Below are positions 44,802-57,231 of a DNA stretch of 64,000 nt, one piece after another (within the stretch, counting starts at the first letter, position 1; each line of letters begins with the position of its first letter). The stretch is taken from contig NC_133301.1 in the NCBI RefSeq assembly GCF_005239225.2, positions 11,036,318 to 11,100,317 on the forward strand, in the 5' to 3' direction. The translations under genes were made by a program, and so were the position numbers. The notes below the pieces were generated by a model that was not told the origin of the DNA, did no database searches, and worked only from the letters and a program-made list of their open reading frames with translations. Source of the DNA: Populus alba (lineage: Eukaryota; Streptophyta; Magnoliopsida; Malpighiales; Salicaceae).

Positions 44802-46354
44802 CTAATATTTGCTGGCTAACTCAATCTCTAAAGTTCCAGGCAAGTTATGTTTACAATGGGATTGCTGGGAAGCGCTTGTCCTTGATACAGATGTGCTCAT
44901 GTCTCCACAGCTGCTTCCGGTATCCAGAGCGTAAATCGGTCGAGTTGACTCAAGATACTCAAATGGATTTCCAGGCTGCGTCATTATTTCCATGTTTCCT
45001 TCCAACATTTTCACCACATCGCTCATTTGAGGTCTAGCATCTGGTGAATACTGAATGCACAACAGAGCCACAGTAGACATTCTCACTGCCTTTTCCTTGT
45101 CCTTCTCTTCAATCCCACAGAGTGACAGCATGATAGGCAGCTCACGATTCCTGTACATGTCCCATACCCATCTTGGGAGCCACTGGAAAGACTCGCGAAG
45201 ACTTTCATCAAAATGTCGTCTTCTTGCAATGATCTCGAAAAGAAGGATTCCAAAACTGTAAACATCGCATTTGTGAGATATCGGATGAGTTCGACGCCAT
45301 ACCTCTGGAGCAGAATATCCCAGCGTCCCTCTACCACCACTCAGTGTTACTTCGCTCCTTTCTCTGTTACACAGCTTTGCTAGTCCGAAATCTGCGACCT
45401 TGGGATTCAGGTTCTCATCAAGAAGTATGTTTTCGGGTTTTATATCATAGTGAATTATCCTTTGTTGACACTCCTCGTGTAAATATGCTAAACCTTTTGC
45501 AGTTCCTATTGCAATCTCTTGCAGTTTCTCCCATTCTATCTCCCGGGTTTCGTTGAAGAGAATGCTGTTGAGAGATCCGTTCTCCATGTACTCGTAAACT
45601 AGAGCCATCATAGAGGGGTCAAAGCAGAAGCCATAGAGTCTAACCAGGTTGACATGGTAAGTTCTTCCCATGGTGCCCACTTCTGCCATGAACTGCTCTT
45701 CAAGTTTCTTATTTGAATGATTAGAGAGAGCTTTAACGGCTACTGGGATTCCATTTGGGAAGTTTCCTTTAAAAACCACTCCAAAGGCACCGGAACCCAA
45801 TATTGTGCTGCAACCATTAGTAAATTCATGTATCTGCTGAGGTGAAAACCTGATGGGTTTCTCCCTTGCCATGTTACTAAGGAATCTCTCCATGGTTGCA
45901 AATTCAACCTGTGAGTCTCGAATCAATGGGAATTCTGGTTCCACAGCTATTTCCACATGCTGATCAGACGAAGGATTTGGGCCTTCTGATTTTGTAGATT
46001 TACCAACAATCTCATTGGTTGCAATCCGGGCATAAGCTGGAATTGCACTTCCTGTTTTCTTCAAGCAGTCGATGATGGCATATATAATAGCTACAAGTGC
46101 CACCGTTGACACCAATCCTAAAACTGAAAAATTATGGAGGATATCATCATCAAGACTATAGCTCCTACACCTAGCTTTTCAAAATAAGAAAACATGAAAC
46201 TTATGCAACAGTTAGCAAGTTGCTTACCAATTGAGGATGCTATTGCCCATCTCATTGAGGAATTAAACGTGTCCACTTCATTTGATACGTCTTTCGGGAA
46301 TTGATCGAAATCATTTGGGTATGACGACGACGACGAATAAGTAGTACGACTCAT
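44802..46354 (-). CDS. LRK10-like (Lr10 rust-resistance type) receptor kinase lacking an ectodomain
   Basis: Two coding exons, 46354-46228 and 46117-44802, join in phase (ATTG|GA) to give 480 aa. Residues 1-33 are hydrophilic with no signal peptide. One membrane helix covers about 35-60 and ends at CLKK. The cytoplasmic kinase domain has the glycine loop LGSGAFGVVFKG (149-160), the ATP-binding Lys in VAVK (171), catalytic loop HYDIKPENIL (265-274), DFG (285-287) and APE (312-314). HYD instead of HRD marks a non-RD kinase, as in LRK10-like and many immune receptor kinases. All catalytic residues are present, so activity is likely. Family members normally carry a signal peptide and cysteine-rich GUB_WAK/WAK-associated ectodomain of 200 or more residues; none is encoded here. 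It may signal through a partner receptor or be a truncated family member. The C-terminal 60 residues are Ser-rich and likely phosphorylated. Confidence 0.9.
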
Positions 46355-47025
46355 TTCTATTAGAGAGTTTGGGAAAAATTGAAGGATGATAGAAGTTAAT
46401 TATGAAGATTAATGTAAATGAACATGTTTTATAGTTGTTACTTGTTAGGAACTGATCCTGTTTCAAAGTAAAGACAGTGACTTTTCAAACTTTGTCTGAT
46501 TTCATAACGCGTTTTCTCGTTGCTGTCTTTTCATGAAAATTTCCGAGCAAAACTAAGCAATTCACATATAGTTATTTGTCCATGACCACATATCTTTGTA
46601 GACTTGTTATCTTTCTGCATGGCCGGTGGATACCAGCACTAGGAAATGGGCATGAAGTTTCACAACTAGTTTTTGTAAAGATTGACAAATAAAAGCGACA
46701 ATTATATAAGTGATTAGTGCCCTCTTACTGTTTATCTACACAGATTATTATGGATTATAATAGTATAATAACATAGTTACTTTTGCTACCAAAACTTATT
46801 AAGCATGCAATGAGGGGTGGAGTTGTTTTTTTCACGAGATATATTTTATATTGAAAGAATGATTGAGGATAAAATTATCAATTCAGATTTTAATAGGATT
46901 AATATTAAAATATGATTATTTTTATTATAATTAATATTATTAATATAATAATTAATAAATTTTTTTAAAAATATTATTAATACTGAAAAACAACCATAGA
47001 TTTGATTTGAAGAGTGAAATTCAAA

Positions 47026-47058
<33 letters not shown>

Positions 47059-47609
47059 AATAATAAATTTAAAATAAAATATTATTACTATTGAAGAAAA
47101 ATCATAAATTTGATTTGAAGGGATTTAAAATTATAAGAACTTAGATCAGACAAAGTTTAATAATTATTATCAATATTAAAAATATTATTATTTGTATTTT
47201 AATTAATTTTTAAATATTACTCTTGGGTCTGACGTTACAACCAAACCCAAGGCTTTTGGTCCTAAGAGCCTTGGGTCTGGCTGTAATGCTAGATCCAAGG
47301 TTCTTGAGTCTTCTTTTGCAGACAGACTCAACGCTTTTAGGTCTTAGGTTTTGTTGATATTTTTTATGAGAAATATGTAAAATGAGAAATAAAGCGCACA
47401 AGAATTACTATTAAACATCCCAACCTTCATCCTTCAATTTCAAAGTTAAGCACTGAATTGGCGCTTAGCATTATGGCACGAAAATTATGCATTTTTTAAA
47501 GTCAAATTATACAGCTGCTCCACATTCCCTCACCTTAAAACTAATTTTTAATCATGTCTTCACACTTGATCATATATGATTATTCTCTCTATAATTGTCA
47601 TCTTTATGT
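46355..47609. other. 5' flank of the kinase gene and decayed repeats
   Basis: The first few hundred bases are the probable kinase promoter. At 46870-47200 lies A/T-rich DNA with an ATT microsatellite (47026-47067). At 47220-47345 two diverged copies of CTTGGGTCTG...CCAAGG are seen, a phrase of a type found in plant LTRs. No exon and no further kinase ectodomain sequence were found here. Confidence 0.45.
47026..47067. repeat. ATT/TAA microsatellite
   Basis: Ten ATT units run into AATAAT units on the same strand, so the tract is close to an inverted repeat. Confidence 0.85.
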
Positions 47610-50180
47610 TGTTTATGTTTTTGCTAGGTCATAAGAGGATCCATACCATATATAATTGTAAATATTAACTGGTTTGGTCAAAGCATATGCTAGGTTTTTC
47701 TTATAGTAAATTTTTTTTAAAATCCACACTTTCATCTTCCACCACTTATTGAAAAAAATGATAATAAACATCTCTGTGTTTTGTTCTTGAAAAAACATTA
47801 GATTGCAATATGCAAGACACTTTACCCATTACAATACAAGAGAATTTTCTTTTATTTGTTTTTGAGCTCCTTCATGAGTCTTCTTATCTATATTACTTTT
47901 TTTTCATGCTTGTATATATACCATGTACTCAATTTATGTTATGGATAAAGCAATACTAATTTAAAGTTTAAAGACTTAACTCATAGCTCCTTTTGTAATT
48001 ATGAATACATAGCTAGCTTATAATAGGTTTTCTTTTCTCATGTCATTTGCAAAATCTAAATCAATAAAATCCCTGATAGTAAATTTGAATCCTCTATAAC
48101 ATAATTCAACATCTAAGGTACCCTTGATATATCTCAAGATTCTCTTAATAATATTTCAATGCTCTCTACTAGTATTTATCACGTGTCGATTAACCGCTCT
48201 CACTACTTTTATAATGTTTGGTCTTGTACATGCTATGAAAAACATTAAACTTTACATTGTTGATGCATGCGACACTTGAAACATCTCCACCCTTTTTATT
48301 TCATTTCTAAGAGACATACTTGATGATAATTTAAAGTTAATAGAAATTGAGATATAAATTAGCTTGCAATTTTGCATGCTAAAGCATTGTAAGATTTTCT
48401 TCAAATATTTCTTTTAAGAAAGCCATATCTTCATATTACCATTATATCAGTGAATTTGCACTCTTAGAATCTTGTTTGTTAGTTTCAAGTCCTTCATTTC
48501 AAACTCCCTAACTAATAATGCCTTCAATTCCTATACTCAATATTTTTTTGGGTCTACTATCAACATGTCATCTACATATAAAAATAAATAATAAAATCAT
48601 CATTCTTTTTTGTAATATGTATAATAGTATGAACTAAGCCTGTTGATCCAAGGTTAATTATGAAGGAATCAAATCTCTTGTACCAATACCAAGGGGACTA
48701 TTCAAGACCAAAGATATTTTTTCAACTTAAAAATCATATTCTTATTGTTGATTTCAACGAAGTCTTCTAGTTAGAGCTCATAAATTTCTTCTTCAAGTTC
48801 ACTATGAAGCAATGTAGTTTTTACATTCAAGTGCTCTAAATAAAGATCAAATATAACATACATCACTAATAATACTCTGATTGTTGTAAGTCATACCATC
48901 AAGGAAAATATTAATTGAAGTCTATTTTATATTTTTTTAGCATATGGATACATTTGTCCTTTACCATCAATCCTATATGATAACACTCTATTTGATCATT
49001 TTCATAATGCTTTATCTTGTAAACATATTTGTTGATGATGACCTTCATTCCTTGTGGAAAGATTCAAAGTTTTATTCTTATGTAGAGATTCAATCTTTTA
49101 TTATTTTATTACCATCTATATGGATAAATTTATGCTTTTCATTGCCTCAAGGAAAATTTATGGCTCTTAATCCTCTATTAAAAGACAATATGGTATTTTA
49201 TCCTTAGAAATATATTCTCAGTGCCAAGCTAATGGTCTTCTCTCCAAGAATGGACATCAAACTTCAATAGTTTTATATTCAATTTGTTTTGTTCTTTGCA
49301 ATCTAGTACAACTTTAAAAGAGTTGAATCATTATGATTTTGAATATTTTCTACTTGAATTATTTCCTTTTTTAAGGTGCTATAATTTTCATTTATTTGCA
49401 TTTTATCTTTTGAAAATATGATATATAGGCTGATGATTACCTTATGGGTAGTAGGATCCTATAAATGATACCCTTTCACTCCCTTAATATCTCCCAATAA
49501 TATATATTTTCTTGATTTTGAATCTAATTTATTAACTTCTCGAGTATTGTACATCACATACACAAGACTTTTAAATATATGAAAGTGAGAATAATTAGTT
49601 GTCTTTCCAGACTACATCTTCATTTGTGACTTTAGACAATCACAGTTGATGAAGACTGATTAAGTAGTTTTGATTGCATTCGCCCAAAATAGCTGTTTTA
49701 GGCTTACATCCTTTAACATTTTGGTGACTTCAAACAATAATAGTTGATGAAGATTGATTAATCACATAATGAGTAGTTTTGATTGCTTCTATCTAAAATG
49801 TTTTTTCTAGGCTTGCAGCCTTTAACATTGGTATTTTTCTTTTTAACAAAGTCTTATTCATATACTTTGCCACTATTTTTTTGGAGAGTGTATGTCGTTA
49901 TGAAATGTCAATTGTTACCTTCTTGTTGATAAAAGTTATCAAATTCATCATTGGTATATTCTCCTTTATTATTTATCCTTCAATACGTGATCCTTTTTTT
50001 TTTTTTTTTTTCTAATTCAAGTTATACCTACACTTTGATGGTTTTTAAAATTGTGAGCACATCTACCTTTATTTTGATCAAATACACCCAACATCTCCTA
50101 AAGAAATCATAAATGAATAATACAAAGTATCTTGCTCCCAAATTTGGCTTGCAATTCCTAGAAGTCTTATTGATGCTATT
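47610..50180 (-). mobile_element. Decayed Ty1/copia retrotransposon pol region
   Basis: Read on the minus strand, fragments appear in the order of a copia polyprotein: integrase core (ARYFV...WVY-like near 50110-50170; GEYTNDEF, 49941-49964), integrase distal part (MNKTLL...FW.EA-like, 49790-49880), reverse transcriptase (FSPVV.. and DLYLEHLNVK-like near 48830-48900; LYVDDMLIV, 48552-48581) and RNase H (RILRYIKGT near 48118-48146; ALTKPV near 47668-47685). Many stop codons and frameshifts separate them, so it is dead. I found no gag and no pair of LTRs. The integrase-to-RT-to-RNase H order identifies copia rather than gypsy. Confidence 0.88.
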
Positions 50181-51778
50181 GTAAATGGGCTAAAAATCCT
50201 TCTCTTTCTTTCTCCACCATGATCAAAGTTTTCTCCTTATTGGCTAAATTAGATTCTAGTTTTCTTATTTTTGCTAAAGTTCCTAGATTAAGTTTTTATT
50301 ATAGAACTTATGTTGGGCCCTAACCTTTTCTTGCAAATCTTCTGATTAGTACTTAAAAGTGCATATTTATCAAGGTTTTATATCATCATTTTGCACTTAA
50401 AGTATCAATGACTCTTTAACTAAAGCATGTTTTATAATAAAAAGTCTAATACTATAAAATACCCTAATATATGGTAAATGTTCATCTTAAATGCAGGCCT
50501 ATCACATAAATCAAAGGATTGATTGATGAATTCAACTACTGAAATTTATGAAGATAAAGAGAGGGTGAAACTTAGAAAATAGATGTTGGTGCAGTCCAAA
50601 CTGGAACACTGTTTGGTGTTTGGGTCATATCTCGAGTTCTAGATGTCCAAATGACCTCAAATTTTTACACAAACTTGGTGAGACATAGGCCTACAACTTT
50701 CATGTGAACATAAAAATCTAACAAGGCCGTTTTTAAGTCCAAATCATAGCAACAATAGAGACTACAAATCTATCCTACAGCCCGAACACTGTTCAGTGTT
50801 TGGCCCATATCTGGAGTTCTAGAAGTCCAGATCACCTTCATTTTTTTTCCTAGAAAGCTGAGTCAATTGCCTACAACTTTCATGTTTACTAGAGGACCCA
50901 GTTCGGATGGTAGCATTTTTGTTTTATTCAGACAAGAAGATAAAGATTTTCACCAAGTCAAAAGTTGGCCACCCACTCAACAATTAGTCATCAAATCAAT
51001 AATTCTGAATTTTGGCCTATAAAAGGAGGCATTTGCCATGCATTTGGTTGGCTTGGTTGTTTAGATCAAGCTCATGCTCTTTATTTCTCTCTTTATATTT
51101 TTTTGTAATTTTTAAGTTTTGCTTTCATTAATATCTTGTTTATGCTTTTCATTTCCTTTCATTTACTTAGTTAACTTGTATTTTCTTTATGTTCTTGTTT
51201 TGTTTATTTATGTTTCTCTTCTTCATTATGTTTAGCTAAGTTTATTATGTCAAGGTGAAAAGGTTACACTAATGGTGTAAGAACAAGTATGGTGTAAACT
51301 CAATATGGATCTTAATGTTTAATATTAACATGTCTTATCTTTTTATCTTACTAATTTTTAATACCTTGCTTGTTAAATGGTTAATCTAGATTTGTGTTGT
51401 ATAATATTTGGTACATCAAATGCTTGACACTCTCATAGCCCAACAGTATGGTATTACCTACACTTGGGCTATGAAAATAACTTGATTTGTTGTTAACATC
51501 AGTTAATATCATGAATTCCTGACAATATTTAAAAGTTTGGTGTTATGTAATTAAGATAATTAATATGATCATGTTAATAATTTATAATGAGCTATTAATG
51601 AGAAATCATTTGATTGGAACCTCCTTTGTGTGTGGTTTCCAGTTGAATAATAAGAGTTTATACTATACTTGTTTGAAATACCATTGGTGGATCCTCTAAC
51701 CTTGACATTTGTTTTTATCATTGTTTAATCCTTACATTAATCTTCCATCTCAAAGTTCTCATTAATTTCTTCTTCCTC

Positions 51779-51831
<53 letters not shown>

Positions 51832-51832
51832 T
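51779..51832. repeat. ATT microsatellite
   Basis: About seventeen ATT units inside the LTR-like segment. Confidence 0.85.
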
Positions 51833-51953
51833 ACATTCTGTTTATATTATATAATTTATCTTTTTGATCTTTTCATAAACTCAGTATATAGGCTGGAAAC
51901 CTGTGACCTGATCTTTTAGATCATTCTCAGGTATAACAACGCCACGTACTGGG

Positions 51954-52011
51954 TATTATTATTATTATTATTACTACTACTATTAATACTATTATTACTA
52001 CTATTATTATT

Positions 52012-52043
<32 letters not shown>
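51954..52043. repeat. Compound ATT/ACT/GTT microsatellite
   Basis: ATT and ACT units pass into an uninterrupted GTT tract (52015-52043), inside the LTR-like segment. Confidence 0.85.
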
Positions 52044-52199
52044 CTTATTATTTATAATTTATACAATTAACCTCTCTCTGGTTCGACCCCAGTCTTGCCG
52101 GGTTATTTATTACTTCGACACTCCTGCACTTGGGAGAAGACATCAATCTTTTGGTCATGTCATCTTCCATGGTCTAGACAATTGGCTTTTGAGGACCTT

Positions 52200-53347
52200 G
52201 AGATGGTGGGACTAGTTATCTCTCTCCTCTTATTTTTTGCTATATTGAATACCTTGGTATTATTTTTTCATCCACTCTCCTAGGAATTATGACCATATCG
52301 GGATATGTTAAGGCTTGTTTAACTAACACCATTAACTTTTTCAAATCTTAAAGTCTTTATATAATCCATTCAAGCTAGTGGTTTGTGGTATTAATTGCTC
52401 AAACCCAATTGTTGCAAGATCAAATTGAGGCAATAATTTATGAAACATCAAGGCCCTATCAATGAAACCCAAGCATAATCTCTATAAAATGCAAGGTAAT
52501 ATAGGAAGTAGGCATATCATGTTCTCCAATGAAATGAAGATTTGCCCAAGCTTAAAAACATTGTTTTCCCATGTATTATTTCCTAACTCTCTTAGTGGGT
52601 GTTTTAAAAATTTCTCCAACTTCGAATAAAAGTTCAAGGTGTAAACCTTTGGGTAGACAATTGGAAATTAAACTCAATGACTAAATTGGTTAATTAAAAT
52701 TTTAAAATGGTAGAAAAATCAATAGTTGGAATTTTTTTTTTCAATTCAAGAACTTTTAGGTGAAATATTTTGAAATGGGATGAGTAGGGATTTTGGTTAA
52801 ATAAAAAAAATACTTGAACAAGACATAAAGGCAGTGTAGTCATTGACTAATAAAAAAAATATAAATAGCTTCTTTAAGAAGCCTTATGGTTGATGGCTTT
52901 GTTAGAAAAAGAAAAGAGAGAATTTTGATTTTTTCCTCACAAAACTCCTTAAGAGAAAACAAGAAAACAAAAGTTAGGTCAGAGTGAATTAAAAGAGTTT
53001 GAGGGGATTAAAAGAAGAAATTTTATGATATAAGTGTTTTCCAAGTTTGTATTTAGGGTTTTGGAAGTTAAGAGAAAAAAATGGAGGGGCGAGAAAAGTC
53101 AAGTTTCCTTTTAATTTCTGTTTGATTTGTTGTCTTTGAAAGGTAAGAAACATTGTTTAATAATTAATTAAGTTTTTATTATGTTTGGCTTGATAAGTTG
53201 TGATTGGATTATGGAATGTTGAGTGAAGGATGATGGGTTGTTTATATTGGTTGTTTTATGTTGAAATATATTTATGTGAATGAAAAGGATTGGGTAAAGT
53301 GTTTAATTGGATAAAATTGAAAAGAAAAATAAACATCACCATGAACT
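52200..53347. other. Gene-free intergenic stretch
   Basis: No supported exon. The DNA around 52880-53340 has the look of decayed retrotransposon LTR or leader, but I could not match it to a second copy in the window. Confidence 0.4.
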
Positions 53348-53670
53348 AAGGGTGAACAAAAAAACCAAAAAAACTGATTAAATCGAGATAACCAGAAAAA
53401 AATAATTGAAAAAACCCGATTAAACCGATTAGAATTTAAAAAAACCGATAGGTTCAGTTTTGGTTTTATAAACCTGAAACCGAAAAAACCGAGCCAACTC
53501 AGAAAAAACCAAGCCAAACCAGTTTGAACCGGTTTTTTCTAAAATAACCAAACCGAACTGATCCAAAACCAGTCAGTTTGAACCGGTTCCGGTTTCGTTT
53601 TGTTTTTTTAGAGAAAAAACCGGTTTGATTATTTTTTTGATAAAAACCAAACCGAACTGAAAATGATCAC
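53348..53670 (+). mobile_element. AACCGG-rich element, plus orientation
   Basis: Starts TAAGGGTGAACAAAAAAACC and runs through many AACCG and AACCGGTTT phrases to a right end near GAACTGAAAATGATCAC. From memory of the family the intact ends are TAGGGGTGA and TCACCCCTA, an inverted pair; the right end here has lost the last bases. No coding capacity. A second copy lies at 54690-54967 in the opposite orientation. Confidence 0.65.
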
Positions 53671-54065
53671 TTTTATCATGAACAAGGGTTGACCCAAAAA
53701 CATGTGTGGAGGGTTTGAGCTTATTTGATTAAATTGACATGAAATTCAATTGGTATGGTGTTTTTTAATGCAAAATAAGTAGCTAAAGTGTCATTTACGA
53801 CAAATTAAGAAAAAAAAAATTAGGTGTGAGGGGTGATGCCAACCATTTTTATAAGAAATGAGGAATGATGGAACATGATATATGCTTGTGTAATTGTGTT
53901 TAATATGTATTGATGTATTAATGATTAATTGAAAATGATTTAAATAAATTTACCTAGTTTTAGTGAATGTTTAGTGTACTTTTAAGTTATTACATATTAC
54001 ATATATGAAGTGTTTGTTTATTTTATTTTATTGTTGTTGTTATGAGCTTTTATATATATACCTAG

Positions 54066-54114
<49 letters not shown>

Positions 54115-54689
54115 TAGTTATTTTTTGGTGTCATAATTTGAACGATTAAGTATGTATTTGAGAGTATGATAATTTTTTATATGAAATCCACATAAAAAAA
54201 CAAGTAAAAACATGTAAAATTACTTTTGATGGTGACATTTTGTGTATTACATGGATTGTATATATAAAAAAGTTACCACACCACACTAAAAAAAAAAGAG
54301 AAAAAAATGGAAGCCTTGTTTATAAATTTATAAGGTAATTTTGAATAGTAAGTTTATAATACATGTTATGTTTAGTTAAAATGTATATCTAGGTATTGTG
54401 ATGATTGTTTTAAATTAAGTTCTTGTTTGTTTGAAAATGATGGTATTTTATTTAGTTGTGCATGATTATTGAATTAATGTTAAATTTTTATTTACATTAT
54501 TCATTAATTAATTAACTATATCGCTAATTAATTAATTGGTTGTATGTGATTAATTTTTAAAGATAGGATTTATGTTCATTTTAAGTTTGTTATTTTGTAT
54601 AATTTATTGGTTTTATTTGAAGTTAATTATTTTCTCAATATTAAAAATTATTTGCAACCAAATTGTGTAAAAAAGCAAACAAGCAGAAT
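53671..54689. other. AT-rich spacer between the two AACCGG elements
   Basis: About 1 kb of A/T-rich DNA with a long TA microsatellite and no supported exon. Confidence 0.5.
54070..54111. repeat. TA microsatellite
   Basis: About twenty TA units, with a shorter TA tract just upstream. Confidence 0.9.
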
Positions 54690-54967
54690 TTTTTTTAAAA
54701 AAATCAACCGAAACCGGTTTGAACTAACCGGTTTCAGTTTGTTTTTTTTTAGAAAAAAAAAGATTCAAACCGGTTTGGCTCGGTTTTCGCTTGGTTTGAC
54801 TCGGTTTTTTCCGGTTTGGGTTGAGTTCAGTTTTTTCGATTTCAGGCTTATAAAACCGAAACGGAACCGAACTGGTCGTTTTTTTTTAAATTCTAATCGG
54901 TTTTTTTAAATTCAGTTTTTTCGGTTATTTTTTTTTCTGGTTTTTTAATTTTTTTACTCGCCCCTAA
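54690..54967 (-). mobile_element. AACCGG-rich element, minus orientation, truncated
   Basis: Reverse-complemented it begins TAGGGGCGAGTAAAAAAATT and follows the element at 53348-53670 through the phrases ACCGATTAGAATTT, TTTTATAAGCCTGAAA and AACCGGTTTGAA. The distal part, about 60 bases, is missing. Together the two copies form a long inverted repeat with a 1-kb loop. Confidence 0.65.
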
Positions 54968-54969
54968 TA

Positions 54970-55680
54970 ATTGATAATATTAGCAACTGTGTGGCCGTTA
55001 TTGCTAATTATCTGCAACAACAATTATAATTGATAAAAATTGGCAACAAAAAGCGAAACTTGTTGAAAAAAAAAAACCCTTATCTACCAACAAGCTTCGT
55101 TTGTGCAACTTCAAAATAAGTAAAATCATATTTTAAATTAAATAAATTATATTTTTGGTAAAAAACGAGAAAATGGAAGAAAAGAGAAATATACTAGTAT
55201 TAAACTCAAAAGAGATGGAAAGGCATGAAAACCTAAAATTTTCTATCTTTATTTTTCTTTTTGACCACCCCCTTCTCCACCAGGTTAACATTTAACTCCT
55301 CTATATTTCCCCTCTCCCAAAATTACACCTAACATTAACCAAAAAGTTAAAAGTTATAATGATTAATTTTTTCCACCTTTATCCAATAATAAATATATTT
55401 TAAATTTGTATTTGACATAAGATTAAAAATGGAGATGAATTATTAAAGGAGTGGTTATTAGAAGCGTGATTTTCAAGGATATTTAGTGTGCTAATAAATT
55501 GAACAAAAAAGTTGTCAATAATAGGACAAAGAAAAAAAAATTAAAATATAAATAACTCTAGGAGCAAGAAAGAAATAGCAAATTATTTGAATATGTATTT
55601 TGATGTAAAAAAGGAGTGGGAGAAAAAAAAGAAGTAATGAATCTTCTAATTAAATTTTAACCTCCTTATTAGAAGGTCAA
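54970..55680. other. Gene-free intergenic stretch
   Basis: A/T-rich, no supported exon and no recognised repeat. Confidence 0.45.
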
Positions 55681-55682
55681 GC

Positions 55683-56177
55683 GGGTGTTTGCTTTTATAG
55701 TTGCTTCTATTTTTAAAACAAATTATATAAAATAACCGTTTGATAATTAATAAAATATTATTTATTATTTGTGGGATTCAGTATAATTTGCGTTTAAAAC
55801 ACAAGGCAACTGAAAGCAGCTTGAAGCTCTTTCTTCCTTTTTTCTGCCATCTTCATTGTTTCGGCCGGACCCGATGAAATAATAAAAAAATATTTTATAT
55901 AAAGTATTATTTATTTCGTGATATATTAGCAATAATTAAATTTATAATATTTAAATTAAAAACCATCAATATTTATATATATATATCTTTTTTAGTTATT
56001 TTATAACTTCAATTTAAAAATCATTCTTAACCAAACACATTAAATTATTTTTTGTTCAACCACAATTTTAACCAAACATATATAAATACCAAACCAATCT
56101 CAACTAAAAAATACTTTTTATTAAACAATTTTTTTTAAAATCACAACCACTAAAACTATTACAATACAAAATATACT
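55683..56177. mobile_element. MITE related to the one at 28990-29620
   Basis: Left end GGGTGTTTGCTTTTATAGTT; right half contains ACCACAATTTTAACCAAACA and AAATACCAAACCAATCTCAA, matching the right half of the element at 28990-29620. It lacks the TGAACAGTG hairpin cluster of that copy. Right end near ACAATACAAAATATACTC. No coding capacity. Confidence 0.55.
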
Positions 56178-56354
56178 CTAAAGCTATCCCTTAAAAGCAC
56201 AAATTTAGATGGTCAAAGATAAGCACATTATGGCGTGAAGTATTAATTTGTTCAATTATGTCTTGAACTATCATTTTTCTTAAGATAAATGTTACTTCTT
56301 TATCAGCTTCAATTTGATTTTGATAGGGATTTGTGTTAGCAATTAAATTGTAAA

Positions 56355-56480
56355 ATATTTTTTATTTGAATATTTTTTTATTTTTTAAAATTTATTTTTA
56401 ACATTAATATATTAAAATGATTAAAAAATTAATTTCAAGAAAAAATATCATTTTTTTTAAATACAGTATGATTGCATAAA
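56355..56480. mobile_element. MITE-like AT-rich core
   Basis: A/T-rich core with AACATTAATATATTAAAATG as in the other short elements. Ends unclear. Confidence 0.3.
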
Positions 56481-57125
56481 CAAATAAACGGAATCATCAT
56501 TTTTAACTGTTGACCATGCATCTATTTTTTTATATATTTTTAACCAAACCTTTTCATAGGCATCAATTAAAATTTCAATGAACTTCCTAAAATAATTTAA
56601 AAAAATTTCAAGTATCAAAGTATTTATTCTATGTTTTGAACATTAAATGTTCATTGAACTGCAAATATAGAAAACTAGTTAGAATGATCTCTAGTTTTAT
56701 TGGGGCTAAAAAGAATTATATATACTTGTCTCGGTAGCATAATTACATACATAACATCTAATCAAAATTAAATCAAGTTAGTTTTAGAAATCATGCATGC
56801 AAACATTTTGAGCAACACACTAAAATTACCCAAATAAATTATATTATTTTCTTGGGAACCCTAAAAAATCTGGAAGCACTCTATCTTATTTTTTTCAAAT
56901 TATTTAATATCTAATTTCTAGAAAATAAAAAAATCAAATAGATTGAATTTTCAACAGTATCTATTAAAAATTCAGCTAAAAATACCAAATAGTGTCTGAA
57001 TTGAAATAAGGAAACGTAAGAGGACCATTAAAACAAAAGATGAGGAATATGGGGATGAATAGAGGCATTAACCCCCGCTCTCTACTCTCTTCTCTTCTCA
57101 CGGGCCGCGTCAGTAAAAAAAACAG

Positions 57126-57133
57126 AGGGTTTA
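57126..57133. promoter_or_regulatory. Telo-box-like motif upstream of the WDR75-like gene
   Basis: AGGGTTTA is the complement of TAAACCCT, a shifted form of the telo-box (AAACCCTA) found near the start sites of plant translation and ribosome-assembly genes. It lies about 100 bases before the start codon, after a pyrimidine-rich stretch and a GGGCC motif. Motif recognition only. Confidence 0.3.
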
Positions 57134-57231
57134 TGGTTTTAGGAGTTCGCCGCTTTTAGTGCTCTTGCAAGACTTCACTGTCTTCAATTTCAAACCCCCG
57201 CCCCTATCTCTCATATCATCAAAGTCTAAAG

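Larger units (their letters stand above)
50341..52147 (+). mobile_element. LTR-like segment, probably Ty3/gypsy (Tat/Athila-like)
   Basis: Begins TGATTAGTACTTAAAAGTGC and ends near the conserved phrase GGTTCGACCCCAGTCTTGCC (52079-52098) then CTGCACTTGGG, which I recognise as an LTR 3' region shared by many plant elements. An internal TATA box (TATAAAAGG, 51018-51026) fits an LTR promoter. Just beyond, TTTTGGTCATGTC (about 52147-52159) may be a CpG-decayed form of a TTTTGGCGCCGTC primer site. No second LTR or gypsy pol was found, so it is a solo LTR or fragment. Two 180-bp-spaced units with GAACACTGTT (50604 and 50784) lie inside. Confidence 0.5.
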
